Below, in pieces: positions 12,236-22,803 of a stretch of 64,000 nt of DNA. The stretch is taken from positions 2,480,001-2,544,000 of the forward strand of contig JACTVC010000003.1 in NCBI GenBank assembly GCA_018417955.1, written 5' to 3'. This DNA comes from Laccaria trichodermophora (Eukaryota > Basidiomycota > Agaricomycetes > Agaricales > Hydnangiaceae). Both the position numbers and the translations under genes were made by a program. The stretch's first letter is position 1. The number at the start of each line of letters is the position of its first letter. The notes below the pieces were generated by a model, which was not told the origin of the DNA, made no database searches, and was given only the letters and a program-made list of their open reading frames with translations.

Positions 12236-14526
12236 TCAATTATCGCGATAACAGAACGGTACCCTCAACACAATCTCCACCTGCTCCTTTTTTCCCTCCC
12301 TCTCTTTCTTCCTTTTCTCTTGTTCTCGGTCAGACATAGGTTTGGTGAATGCACTGGGCACAGGGCCTTCCTCCGCATAACGTGTAACGATCTCCACGGG
12401 TTGGACAAGAAGACATTGTTCGTCCTCGGAACAAGCTGGCACAAAGATGGACGAAACTAGTGGAAGCATTTCGACAGCATACTGGCAACAAAATGTGAAT
12501 GACTTTGCGCCTGGTGTATCAAAGAAAACATACCTCGACACTAAACGAAGGAAACCTGCACGTAGGCTGTAAGTCCTTGGCGAGATGTATCTCGCCCTCC
12601 AAAGTCTTCAGATACATATCCTGTGGAGCATCCTTCGGTGGGACCCACCATACCGCCAACTCGATTTCGTCTACCTCCTTCGCGTCCCCACGTTTACCAC
12701 CACCGATATTGAATTCTTTGACTCTGGACAGTGAGGTTGAGAACCCAGCAGCAAGGGAGTCACCGGAAGTCAGTGGTTCATTCTCAGCGGTTGATGACTG
12801 GGCATAGCGGACCCGCCGTGTGAGCCGAACAAAGGGAGACTTGGGTGTTAAGAGGAGGCTGAGAGCATGAGAATTTGAGCTTTCGAGGGTCAAGTAGCAA
12901 GGAATGATGGTGCCACGGGTATAACAAAGCTAAGAAAAATCATGCTCAATCATCTATTGAAGAAGTAGAAATAATAAGAATTACCGGTTTGGCAAGTGAC
13001 AGAGTACATTCCACTTCTACTTTTTGCTGGCTTAGAAGCTCCCCAGACACCGTAACTTTTGGGAGAGTTTGCCATCCGTCCGGATCTTGTGCTGGTCTAG
13101 GTAGCGGGGCATGTTCAGTATACGCTCGCTGCCGAGCGACCGAAGCTGGGGGAGGGGTGACAGAAGGTGTATAAACGATCGTCGTATTCAATCTAGTTGT
13201 CAGTTTCGTTAATCAAATGTTCTTCGAAACAGTGAAATCAATTTACTTGCTAGCCGGGCGCAGCATCCCGTGCGCAACATGTAAGTCAAGCTCGTATTGC
13301 ACGTTCGCATGGATGCCACGCTCCAAGAAAGTTTGAGGAACAGGAAATACATGCATTGGAAGGGCGTGACTGCGGCCGTCAAGTTGTGCCAGAGCTCGGT
13401 CCTGCTTCTCTGCTGCTCGGTCTTGCTCCTCTACTGCTCGTTTCAGTCTCGCCTTCTCTGACTCTTCTGGGGCGTTCGTACTCAAGTGCACAGATGAGGG
13501 GTTCTTCGAACCTGAAGAATAAGTGGCACTCGCGGGTATACTAAGTGAATGGAAGCGTGAACCAGGTGGCACGGTGGCAGGTGGAAACGAAATCGATGTT
13601 GTTGCTGTCGCAGGACTCGAACTGGATGTAGACATAGAGTCCGAAGAAGTTTGCAATGACGGTGGGAGGAACGGAGTAGAAGTCGATATATCTACATGGG
13701 TGGGGAAGGGGAATACAAAGGGGAACTGGTACGTCCCCTTAAGTCTTCCATTGAACTTTTTGTTGGACCCTGGTTCTGGGGAACGGGGATCCCCATCGGC
13801 GCGTGTCCAGATGCCGACTTGGTGGTCAAGAAATGTGTCGGATTCTTCGGCAAGGTAACCTCTTATGATGCGCCCATGGACCTAACATAAAGGATCAGTA
13901 CGTTGTGCATCCCTAGAAGATGAATCTAAACCCACGGAGACAGTGATAGAGTTGACAGTCTGAGGGCTATCCAGCGTGAACTCAATCAAACCCGCAATCA
14001 TATCGCCACTTGAGAAGCGGGGGAACTTCTGGTGTCTTGGTGAAGCATCGAGCGGAGGTTGGCTGAATACATGTAACATAGCCCATGGCTTGTTCTTCAA
14101 CCCACTGCAGATGCTGTATGTGTGTTCGGTGTGCAAGACCCCTTCTTCTGTGACTTGCTGGGACGGAACGTCGAACAGGTGAGAATATCGAGGGGGAACG
14201 AACGAATATCGAGGGGGTACTGATGCAACCGAAACCCTAGAATTGCTATTGTCTGAGTGGGAAGCGCCCCCAGTTAAGGTCCCAGTATCGCTATCGTCAG
14301 CTTGCGAATGAGTGAGTTCCCTGTGCGCGCCAAGATCGTCGCCCCAGAGGGCAACAGTGTCGGCCTCCTGGTCTAACACCGAATACTGAGGTAGGAGTGT
14401 ATTAATAGTGTCAAGAGAAGCCGTAGAGGTACGATTATGAAATCTTCCAAGAAAGCCTGAAGGCAAAGGAGAGTCGTCACAAGGGGGTAGAGAGTGCAGA
14501 TCCTGAGATGCTCGATGACCAGCCAT
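12236..14526 (-). CDS. Arrestin-like protein, array copy C (intact)
   Basis: Exons: 14526-13936, 13881-13247, 13192-12985, 12929-12534, 12481-12236; 691 residues, all junctions in phase and at the same places as in copy A. Conserved blocks: HTEHTYSICSGLKNKPWAML, FSSGDMIAGLIEFTL, VNSITVS, QTFLERGIHANVQYEL, QDPDGWQTLPKVTVSG, VECTLSLAKP, VRLTRRVRYAQ, FSVE-YAVEMLP. A repeated EEQDRA/EKQDRA segment in exon 2 looks like a short coiled coil. The head (about 110 residues) is disordered and differs from copies A and B. Copy D is almost identical, including its 5' flank, so the two arose by a recent segmental duplication. Function is inferred only from the arrestin-like fold. Confidence 0.72.
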
Positions 14527-15736
14527 GCGCTAAAGGGCGAAACTTGACGAGATGAGCTGCCTTCACCTAAGACAGCCTTTTAAGCTGTACGAAATCGGCG
14601 CCCTGCTCTTCAGCGATGTGCTTGCCATCATGATTCGACAAAAGGAGTCCTGAGCGGCATGCGGAGGTGACCAACCATCTCCACAAAACAAATGGTGTGT
14701 GGGCACAGGAACCGTGAAGCATCCACTCCCAAACAAGAAACAATAAGGAAGGCTCCTCAGGTTGTCCTAAGGTTGGCTTCAGGCGCTGCGTGGGTGAAAC
14801 GGTGGTGCGTGAAGGGGAAAGACGGCCAGGGGTTGTTTCATTGGAATGACCAACCCCCCGCAGATGCGGATCGCAATCTATTGGAAACCTGTTTGAGCGA
14901 TATAAAGGGAGTCGTGCGGTTTGTAAGTTTTGAACTTTGTGGTAAATGTGATGTCAGCACAGAGACTTCTGGAGTCTCGGGTTGCATCAGGAGCGTATAC
15001 AAGATGATAAGACGAGTCGGAACTTCTCTTTGAAGATTGCAATTGTATCTCCAACTGGACCTCTCCAACAAACACGCAGTCCACTGTTCAAGCCATTGAT
15101 TAGAATAGAGGATTCGGTCACCAGTGTTGCCGTGGATAAGCTTAAGAAATCTTCTTTCAAAGCTCAAGTTGCACACAAAAGGTCCTTGACTCGCAAGCCA
15201 TCTGGTATTTTGCGTAGCCAGGTTATAAAGAGGTATAACAGATAGGGAAACCAAGATCACAAGGAGGCGGGATCGAAGGTGCGCCTCGTGTAATGATGTC
15301 ATCGCTGAAGAACAAGCTTCTAGGGATAGAATGTCGCAAGCATCATGAGAAATCAACCTTATCAGCAGAATGTCAGCCAATACTCAAAAGATGGCGCCAT
15401 CTGATTTTTGTCAATAGTGGCTGAGAACACGAGTAACTATTGTTCTCCTGGACAATAGGTTGAAAATCCTGGGACGACAGTGACCAAACGGCGATCACTG
15501 GCCCCAGCTGCAGGAGTTAGCCGTTTTTGGACTTCTGTTGGCATGAATGATGACGCCGAATTCATAGTAGGTAGTAGAGGAAAGAACGAACAAGAATGTC
15601 GTGTAAGTTGGGTGTGAGCAATGAACAAGGCGTAAGACGAGGACAAGGCTTTTCATCGAGAGAGGATGTTTGTTTGTTTGTGTGGGCACAACCGTGACTA
15701 AATTAAAGTGCCTCTTGACATCGCCGCTTCATCCCT
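14527..15736. other. 5' flank of array copy C with a 0.6-kb segment missing from copy D
   Basis: 14527-14600 and about 15255-15736 match the flank of copy D (21123-21190 and 21212-21705). The segment in between, about 14605-15255, is absent from D, where only a few bases join the two parts. It could be an insertion in C or a deletion in D; no terminal repeats or target duplication were found. A 180-residue minus-strand open frame (14838-15380) crosses it, with no recognised domain and no start context that convinces me. Confidence 0.55.
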
Positions 15737-16017
15737 TACAGTCGTTTGCATAATGCTTTGCACAACAAATTTTCCAAAAATCTGTTTGGTTGTGTTGGGT
15801 AGCGTGATTTTCGTCACACAAAGCTATGATCGTTCACCCGTGCGCGAGGCCTGCTGCTATACTCGGCTTACAGTGGGCATCTTTGGGGCTTTGGCCGTGA
15901 TGCAACAAGGATGTAAGGTAGTCAGTATTACCAATATTAATATTGAGGCCACGACGGCGACGCAATCTTCTCGCAAAGGGGTTTGTAGTTGTCCCATACA
16001 TTATTGTAATGATGTAA

Positions 16018-16141
16018 TTGTCGAAAATTGCAACACATGCAGCGCGCGAGCACATCCTGGCTTTGCACAATGAGGGGAGGCATCCACAAGAGATGATAGA
16101 CCTTGCTGGCTGCAGCCTTCGCACCGTAAACTACACAAGCT
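16018..16141 (+). pseudogene. Transposase N-terminal HTH fragment (Tc1/mariner type)
   Basis: The plus strand encodes AREHILALHNEGRHPQEMID followed by LAGCSLRTVNY. This has the spacing of the DNA-binding helix-turn-helix of Tc1/mariner and IS630-type transposases (hILxLHxxGxxxxEIxxxxGCSxxTV). The reading starts at a TTG (TTGTCGAAA), so an original ATG may be lost. The frame ends where the Helitron terminus begins at 16142. The catalytic DDE part is not found between the Helitron and the right inverted repeat. Confidence 0.55.
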
Positions 16142-18300
16142 TTAGACCCGTGCCTACGGCACGGCACTCGCTAACGCTTGGCCGTTCCTCCAGCACTGGT
16201 CACAGCTTGCCGGGGGCACGCCCCCTGGACCCCCTGGTACACATGTTTAATCCTAGTTCTGGTACACATGTTCAATTTTGGCTCTTCTTACATCTCAATC
16301 AAAATAAAGTTACATTTATCAGTACTTTTACCATTTACATCAATCTAATAATACCTCTGGATAGACTACATTTTGTGTTACAGTTTGTTGTGAACCATCT
16401 TTAAAGAGAACTTTGATACGGTTGCTTGATGTGCAACATGAAAGAGCCACATAAAGTTGTCCATGTGTAAACACTGGGGTCCGAACATCCAGTCCTAAAT
16501 GTTTCACTGACTGTCCCTGAGATTTGTTGATTGTCATGCAAAAGGCCAGGCAAACAGAAAATTGCCTTCTGCATAACTGGAATGGAAGTTCACTATTTGA
16601 AGGCTTAAATCTTATGTGGGGAATGAATGCTGTGTGTCCTGCAAATTCTCCTTCTAAAACTCAGGAAGAGGCACAGGTGAGGATTGCCTGGGTTCCATTG
16701 CATTGTCCATTTGCTGGATCAATATTTCGAAGGATCATTATTGGTGCACCTATCTTGAGTTTCAATTTTGCTAGAGGCATTCCACTAAGGTTGATGGAAT
16801 TGAGGTATTCTACTGGGTATTCAAATTCACCATCCACACCTCCTTCTCTCATAACAGAGTCTGCTGAGTGAAATGTTAATTCATTTCCACACATGCGTTG
16901 AAGTATAGTTTCATTGAGATCATCAACATCATCATTCTGAGCTGTCAAAATGGTCCGATCAAGGAAATACTGATGCCAGAGCTCCAGTGGTGGCTTTTCT
17001 AGAGGTGGAATCTTCACTTTTCCATCTAGACAGCATGTGCCAAATACTGGCAGTGCTACAGTACTCTTTGATAATCTCTCACATTTCCAATGTAAAGCAT
17101 CACACTTAGAGCATATTATATTCATTCTACCCAGTTTAAGCTTTTCACACTGAGCCTCAACCACAGGCAAGTAAGCAGGTGGGAGGATAACAGAAGCAGC
17201 AGGAACAGCAGCAGCAGCAGGAACAGCAGGGTGGTCAGCAGGTGGAACAGCAGCAACTAAAGGAGCAGGTACAGGAAGAGGATGATCAGGAAGAGGTGCA
17301 GGAGAAGGCTGCCTTCTTCTGCCTCTCCTTCCAGGTTGAGCAGGTTCATGAGCAGGTGCTCTCCCTCTCCCCCTCCTCCCTCTTGCTCCTACAGGCTGAG
17401 GAAGAGGTAGAGCTGCAGCCAATGCCTGTAAATGAGCAGGTAAGTGTGGATACTGAATACCATTTTGGTTAGGGTGCCCCATATTCTGGAAAAAAGCTTG
17501 TTAGACAGATAGAAAATAGCCTAATGGTTTTTCTTACCACATCTACCATAGCAGCAGGTGGAAATAGAGGTGGAGGGGCAGCAAGGGGGGCAGCATGAGC
17601 CTAAAAGATATATTAAATATTAGAAAAAGAGATATAACTCTGCAACCTACCTGATTTTGCAAATTACCCACTTGTGCAGCCATCCCAGGAGTAAGGTGAA
17701 GAATTTGGCCATTATATAGAACCTCAACAAATGGATCATCACCTACAGGACCTTGAGGAATTTGAAGAGGAGCAACAGGGGGTGGAATAGGGAAAGGAAG
17801 AATAAAAGGTACACCACCAACAGCAGGATTTTGAGGTGTTCTCCTATGCTCAGGACTTTCCAACATCCTTCCTTGACACTCTCTTGCCCTCTCAATATTT
17901 CTATGCCTTTGTGGAGTATTAGGAGGAGAATCCCTGGAGAATAAATGATAGTTAAATAATAAAGGCAGGGAGCAAAAGAAATATCCTACATCAAGACCAA
18001 AAGGACAACTAAAGCATATATTCTGATTAGCCAAAAAAAAAGAGAAAAAGATCCACATATTGAAGCAACTAACCAATCAGCAAAACCTTGTGAAATCTTA
18101 TCATCAAAAGTGATCAGAAGCAATCCAAGTGGACAAAATGTCAATTGAAGGTGTCTAAAAATAGTTGAAGGCTTTCCATAATGATCAAGATGTTATCCAA
18201 AAACTTACAAAATAATGTATCAGAGTTCGTGGTGGTTTGTGGAAAAGTGAGGCAGGAGGAGCAGCCTGAAGCCGTGTTGAGAAGTCTCGTGAGGGTGTGA
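16142..18300 (-). mobile_element. Helitron, internally deleted (3' end defined, 5' end approximate)
   Basis: On the minus strand the element ends in CTAA (16145-16142). Two bases before it is a perfect 7-bp hairpin with a 3-base loop, CCGTGCC-GTA-GGCACGG (16164-16148). A terminal hairpin plus CTRR is the 3' signature of Helitrons. Upstream on the same strand lie the helicase-like remains. The base after CTAA is A, not the canonical T. The 5' TC terminus could not be fixed; about 18300 is a guess. It is inserted within the mariner-like element. Confidence 0.7.
16340..18076 (-). pseudogene. Helitron helicase-like protein remnant
   Basis: Three coding parts read in order. First is a Pro-rich head with TPQRHRNIERARE and LHLTPGMAAQVGNLQNQ (about 17940-17651). 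Second is AHAAPLAAPPPLFPPAAMVD (about 17600-17543). Third is a block from 17480 down. The third block carries a zinc-finger-like CSKCDALHWKCERL...FGTCCLDGKV motif typical of fungal Helitron proteins. It passes straight into the C-terminal helicase region: LTAQNDDVDDLNETIL, FPVEYLN-type text written FEYPVEYLNS, MILRNIDPANGQCNGTQ, then [17 protein letters not shown] and [13 protein letters not shown] (helicase motifs V/VI). An in-frame TGA at about 16661-16663 breaks it. The Rep nuclease and the ATPase core are missing between the two regions. Confidence 0.75.
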
Positions 18301-18481
18301 ACTGCTTAGTAAAATAGAGCTGAATTTGTCAGCCATCAATCCTTTGTGTTTTCATGTATAGATTTTGAGGCGGCTCAAGGCATCCGAAAATGGGTTGAGT
18401 GTGACATTTCGGTTCCTGTTCAAACAAGACCAAATATGTTTTGAAAAATCCGTTGTGCAAGGCATTATGCAAACGACTGTA

Positions 18482-18817
18482 GTACCATGTGCAATTCTAA
18501 GCTGAGCGCCGACTACCAAATCTATCCAAGTCAGGGTCGTGGAGCCGCTAAGGCAAGTCGTTGCTGAAGAGAAAATTTCGCGTAGCGTGGATTGAATGAA
18601 AACCACAAATCCATGCCATCCTCAGATCTTCAAGTTCTAAAATTTTGAGACAATAAATGTAATACATAAATACACCTTCTGTGAAAGTCCCAAGGCCCCA
18701 AGGCAAGTGGAAGGTAAAATAATCCACACTTTCAAAGACCTGAACAAACATAGAGTATCTCGAATGTAGCTCGTTTTTTTTGTAAGCCCCATGTAGGAGA
18801 TTTGCTGGTGACCCTCG
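18482..18817. other. Spacer right of the nested elements
   Basis: The first 22 bases continue the copy-C flank (match to 21708-21727). The rest, up to the stop of array copy D, shows no homology or coding signal that I can see. Confidence 0.4.
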
Positions 18818-21122
18818 TCACATTCTCCATGTGACAGTCACACCTTCAACAACGTCTCTCACCTGCTTCTTTTTTTCATCCCTCTCCTTCTTCCTTTTCT
18901 CTTGTTCTCGGTCAGACATAGGTTTGGTGAATGCACGTGGCACAGGGCCTTCCTCTGCATAACGTGTAGCGATTTCCACGGGCTGGACAAGAAGACACTG
19001 CTCGTCTTCGGAACAAACCGGCACAAAGACGGACGAAACTAGTGGAAGCATTTCGACAGCATACTGGCAAAAAAAAGTGAATAACTTTGCGCCTGGTGTA
19101 TCAAAGAAATCATACCTCGACACTAAACGAAGGAAACCTGCACGTAGGCTGTAAGTCCTTGGCGAGATGTATCTCGCCCTCTAAAGCCTTCAGATACATA
19201 TCCTGTACAGCATCCTTAGGTGGAGCCCACCATACCGCCAACTCGATTTCGTCTACCTCCTTCGCGCCCCCAGGTTTACCACCACCAATATTGATTTCTT
19301 TGCCTCTGGACAGGGAAGTTGAGAACCCAGCAGCAAGGGAGTCACCGGAAGTCGGTGGTTCGTTTGAGAAATTCTCAGTGGCTGGTGACGAATATTGGGC
19401 ATAGCGGACCCGCCGTGTGAGCCGGACAAAGGGAGACTTGGGTGTTAAGAGAACGCTGAGAGCATGGGAATTCGAGCTTTTGAGGTTCAAGTAGCACGGA
19501 ATGATGGTGCCACGGGTATAACAAAGCTGAAAAAATCATGCTTCAATCATTTTCGGAGAAGAAGAGATAGTAAGATTTACAGGTTTGGCAAGTGAGAGAG
19601 TACATTCCACTTCTACTTTTTGCTGGCCTGGAAGCTCTCCAGAAACCGTGACTTTCGGGAGATTTTGCCATCCATCCGGATCTTGTGCTGGCCCAGGCAG
19701 CGGGGCATGTTCAGTATACGCTCGCTGCCGAGCGACCGAAGGTGGGGGAGGGGTGACAGAAGGTGTATAAACGATCGTCGTATTCAATCTAGTTGTCAGT
19801 TCCTTTAATCAAATGTTCTTCGAAACAGTGAAACCAATTTACTTGCTAGCCGGGCGCAGCATCCCGTGCGCAACATGTAAGCCAAGCTCGTATTCCACGT
19901 TCGCATGGACGCCACGCTCCAAGAAAGTTTGAGGAACAGGAAATACATGCATTGGAAGGGCGTGACTGCGGCCTTCAAGTTGTGCCAGAGCTCGGTCCTG
20001 CTCCTCTACTGCTCGGTCTTGCTCCTCTACTGCTCGTTTCAGTCTCGCCTTCTCTGACTCTTCTGGGGCGTTCGTACTCAAGTGCACAGATGAGGGGTTC
20101 TTCGAACCTGAAGAATAAGTGGCAGACGCGGGTATACTGAGTGAATGGAAGCGTGAACCAGGTGGCACGGCGGCGGGTGGAAACGAAATCGATGTTGTTG
20201 CTGTCGCAGGACTCGAACTGGATGTAGACATAGAGTCCGAAGAAGTTCGCAATGACGGTGGGATGAACGGAGTAGAAGTCGATATATCTACATGGGTGGG
20301 GAAGGGGAACACAAAGGGGAACTGGTACGTCCCCTTAAGTCTTCCATTGAACTTTTTGTTGGACCCCGGTTCTGGGGAACGGGGATCCCCATCGGCGCGT
20401 GTCCAGATGCCGACTTGGTGGTCAAGAAATGTGTCGGATTCTTCGGCAAGGTAACCTCTTATGATGCGCCCATGGACCTAACATAAAGGATCAGTACGTT
20501 GTGCATCCCTAGAAGATGAATCTAAACCCACGGAGACAGTGATAGAGTTGACAGTCTGAGGGCTATCCAGCGTGAACTCAATCAAACCCGCAATCATATC
20601 GCCACTTGAGAAGCGGGGGAACTTCTGGTGTCTTGGTGAAGCATCGAGCGGAGGTTGGCTGAATACATGTAACATAGCCCATGGCTTGTTCTTCAACCCA
20701 CTGCAGATGCTGTATGTGTGTTCGGTGTGCAAGACCCCTTCTTCTGTGACTTGCTGGGACGGAACATCGGACAGGTGAGAATATCGAGGGGGAACGAACG
20801 AATATCGAGGGGGTACTGATGCAACCGAAACCCTAGAATTGCTATTGTCTGAGTGGGAAGCGCCCCCAGCTAAGGTCCCAGTATCGCTATCGTCAGCTTG
20901 CGAATGAGTGAGTTCCCTGTGCGCGCCAAGATCGTCGCCCCAGAGGGCGACCGTGTCGGCCTCCTGGTCTAACACCGAATACTGAGGTAGGAGTGTATTG
21001 ATAGTGCCAAGAGAAGCCGTAGAGGTACGATTACGAAGTCTTCCAAGAAAGCCTGAAGGCAAAGGAGAGTCGTCACAAAGGGGTAGAGGATGCAGATCCT
21101 GAGATGCTCGATGACCAGCCAT
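18818..21122 (-). CDS. Arrestin-like protein, array copy D (intact)
   Basis: Exons: 21122-20532, 20477-19843, 19788-19581, 19526-19116, 19063-18818; 696 residues, in phase throughout. Block order is the same as in copy C and the sequence is nearly the same. Visible differences are a 5-residue longer loop in exon 4 (ATENFSNEPPTSG region) and scattered substitutions such as DRAVEEQDRA in exon 2. Absence of disabling changes in both C and D suggests that both copies are retained. Upstream flank 21123-21705 is shared with copy C. Role inferred only from the arrestin-like fold. Confidence 0.72.
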
Positions 21123-21727
21123 ACGCTAGAGGGCGAAACTTGACGAGATGAGCTGCCTTCACCTAAGACAGCCTTTTAAGCTGTACGAAATCGATCATGA
21201 TTCGGCAAGAGGAAGATCACAAGGAGGCGGGATCGAAGGTGCGCCTCGTGTAATGATGTCATCGCTGAAGAACAAGCTTCTAGGGATACATAGAATGTCA
21301 CAAGCATCCATGAGAAATCAACCTTATCAGCAGAATGTCAGCCAATACTCAAAAGATGGCGCCATCTGATTTTTGTCAATAGTGGCTGAGAACACGAGTA
21401 ACTATTGTTCTCCTGGACAATAGGTTGAAAATCCTGGGATAACAGCGACCAAACAGCGATCACTGGCCCCAGCTGCAGTGGTTAGCCGTTTTTGGACTTC
21501 TGTTGGCATGAATAATGACGCCGAATTCGTAGTAGGCAGTAGAGGAAAGAACGAAACAAGGATGTCGTGTATGTTGGGTGTGAGCAATGAACAAGGCGTA
21601 AGACGAGGACAAGGCTTTTCATCCACTGGAGAAGAGAAATGTTTGTTTGTGTGGGCACCTTGTTCTAAAATTACATGACCGCTTCACCCCTTATAATTAT
21701 CTCGGTGACCATGTGCAATTCTAAGCT
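18818..21727. repeat. Recent segmental duplication of 12236-15736
   Basis: Gene D plus about 0.6 kb of 5' flank repeats gene C plus its flank at very high identity, including intron sequences (for example 20463-20531 equals 13867-13935). The flank match ends at the mariner-like insertion in C and resumes for 20 bases on its far side. The two units are in direct orientation, about 3.1 kb apart. Confidence 0.85.
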
Positions 21728-21922
21728 AGTCTGCAGCGTGCCCTATTCATTGTACTCGTCAATGAGGAACAATAGCCTGAAAAGCTATAAATCCCAGACA
21801 ATTCAATACCTCAAAGTTGATAGCAAGTACTTGATACTGCACCCATTGGCATCTACATCCTACACGATCCTTGCGCGAGCCAGTCTATACCACATTCTAT
21901 AACGACCATCCCTATCACCATC
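21123..21922. other. 5' flank of copy D and promoter of the small gene at 21923
   Basis: 21123-21727 is duplicated from the copy C flank. Beyond it, TATAAAT at 21786-21792 lies about 130 bp upstream of the ATG at 21923 and is a reasonable TATA box for that gene. No coding sequence was recognised. Confidence 0.5.
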
Positions 21923-22306
21923 ATGTTGACAAACGGAACTCTTGCAATTGCCATTGTCAAGCGCCAAGTCATGGTCGTCCAAGGTACTTCATTTCCCCAA
22001 GTTTTTTTTTACCAACATCTCTGACAGTGAATCTCCATCATAGCTACCCGCTCCCACACAACACGCGACAAATACCTAGACGTCAACACTTTCTCCCTCT
22101 TCGGCGACGGTGTCTTCCTCGCCTCAGACGTCCCAAAAGCGCGCATCGCGTCCTCTGACGTCCTCACAATCTTCCCATCCACTCACGTCCCCTCGCAGGG
22201 CTTGCTCGAGCTGCCCAAACAGGCGTTCTCCGAGTTTGTCGAGATCAGCTCTCGGTACCAGAAGCGATACGAGAGTCTTTGGAATTCGTGGATCTCTAAA
22301 CATTGA
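21923..22306 (+). CDS. Small unknown protein, 107 residues
   Basis: Two exons, 21923-21983 and 22044-22306, with a GTACTT...CATAG intron in phase 1. The product starts MLTNGTLAIAIVKRQVMVVQ and continues with charged and hydrophobic segments (HTTRDKYLDVNTFSLFGDGV, QAFSEFVEISSRYQKRYESL). There is no signal peptide or clear membrane span beyond the weak hydrophobic N-terminus. Evidence for a real gene is the clean intron, a TATA box at 21786 and codon use like that of its neighbours. I do not recognise a family. Confidence 0.55.
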
Positions 22307-22803
22307 TCCACTTCGGATCCTCTCACATACTGCACTTTTGATACGTGTAAACTTCGCCATGATCCCTGCCATATCCATGACTTGCACCAGATTATACCCG
22401 CACACACAACTTGGCCTCACACAACCACTTGTAGCTCTAGGATTTGATTTTACTGTATCGTTAGCTCAGTTCCAATTGTATCACTACCGCCTCTCTGTAT
22501 CATGTAAACCGTATACACCCATATGCCCTATGCACATTTATGCGTTTATTCATATATGAGGAGAAATGTGTGGAATATAAACAAGAAAAGCTACATTGAC
22601 GAAGATGGGTGGTGATTATACAACAGTTGCGATGCGTAAGCGGGATAGCTGGATTGTATCTGATAACCGACGCGAGATGGATGACCATACACAAAAAATC
22701 CGACAAAGCACACGGATACAGCAATGGGGAGGAGAGATAGGTAGGATAGAAATGAATAGGGCGAACATAAGATAATTTAACAGTAGTATAACTTAACGTG
22801 CGC
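22307..22803. other. Convergent intergenic region
   Basis: It lies between the stop of the small gene and the stop of BRN1. It is AT-richer than its surroundings, with no coding signal; presumably the two 3' UTRs. Confidence 0.5.

Larger units (their letters stand above)
15739..18479. mobile_element. Tc1/mariner-like element carrying a nested Helitron
   Basis: The ends are inverted repeats that start CAGTCGTTTGCATAATGC on both strands and stay similar for about 50 bp (27 of the first 29 bases match). Each end is bordered by TA (15737-15738 and 18480-18481), the target and duplication of Tc1/mariner elements. Inside, just past the left repeat, is a helix-turn-helix like those of mariner transposases. 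The matching flank of array copy D (21693-21727) runs through without the element: its ACCATGTGCAATTCTAAGCT equals 18484-18503 on the right side of the insertion. Most of the transposase is missing, so the element is defective. Confidence 0.78.

Noticed and set aside
14838..15380. 180-codon minus-strand open frame as a gene
   Set aside because: It spans the edge between duplicated and non-duplicated flank, has no recognisable domain and no intron pattern like its neighbours.
17160..17470. Gene on the plus strand with Glu/Gln-rich repeats
   Set aside because: It is the complement of the Pro/Ala/Arg-rich head of the Helitron protein.
393..21122. Triterpenoid biosynthetic cluster around ERG7
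   Set aside because: No P450, acetyltransferase, glycosyltransferase or regulator is next to it; the SDR is broken and 8 kb away, and the neighbours are arrestin-like.
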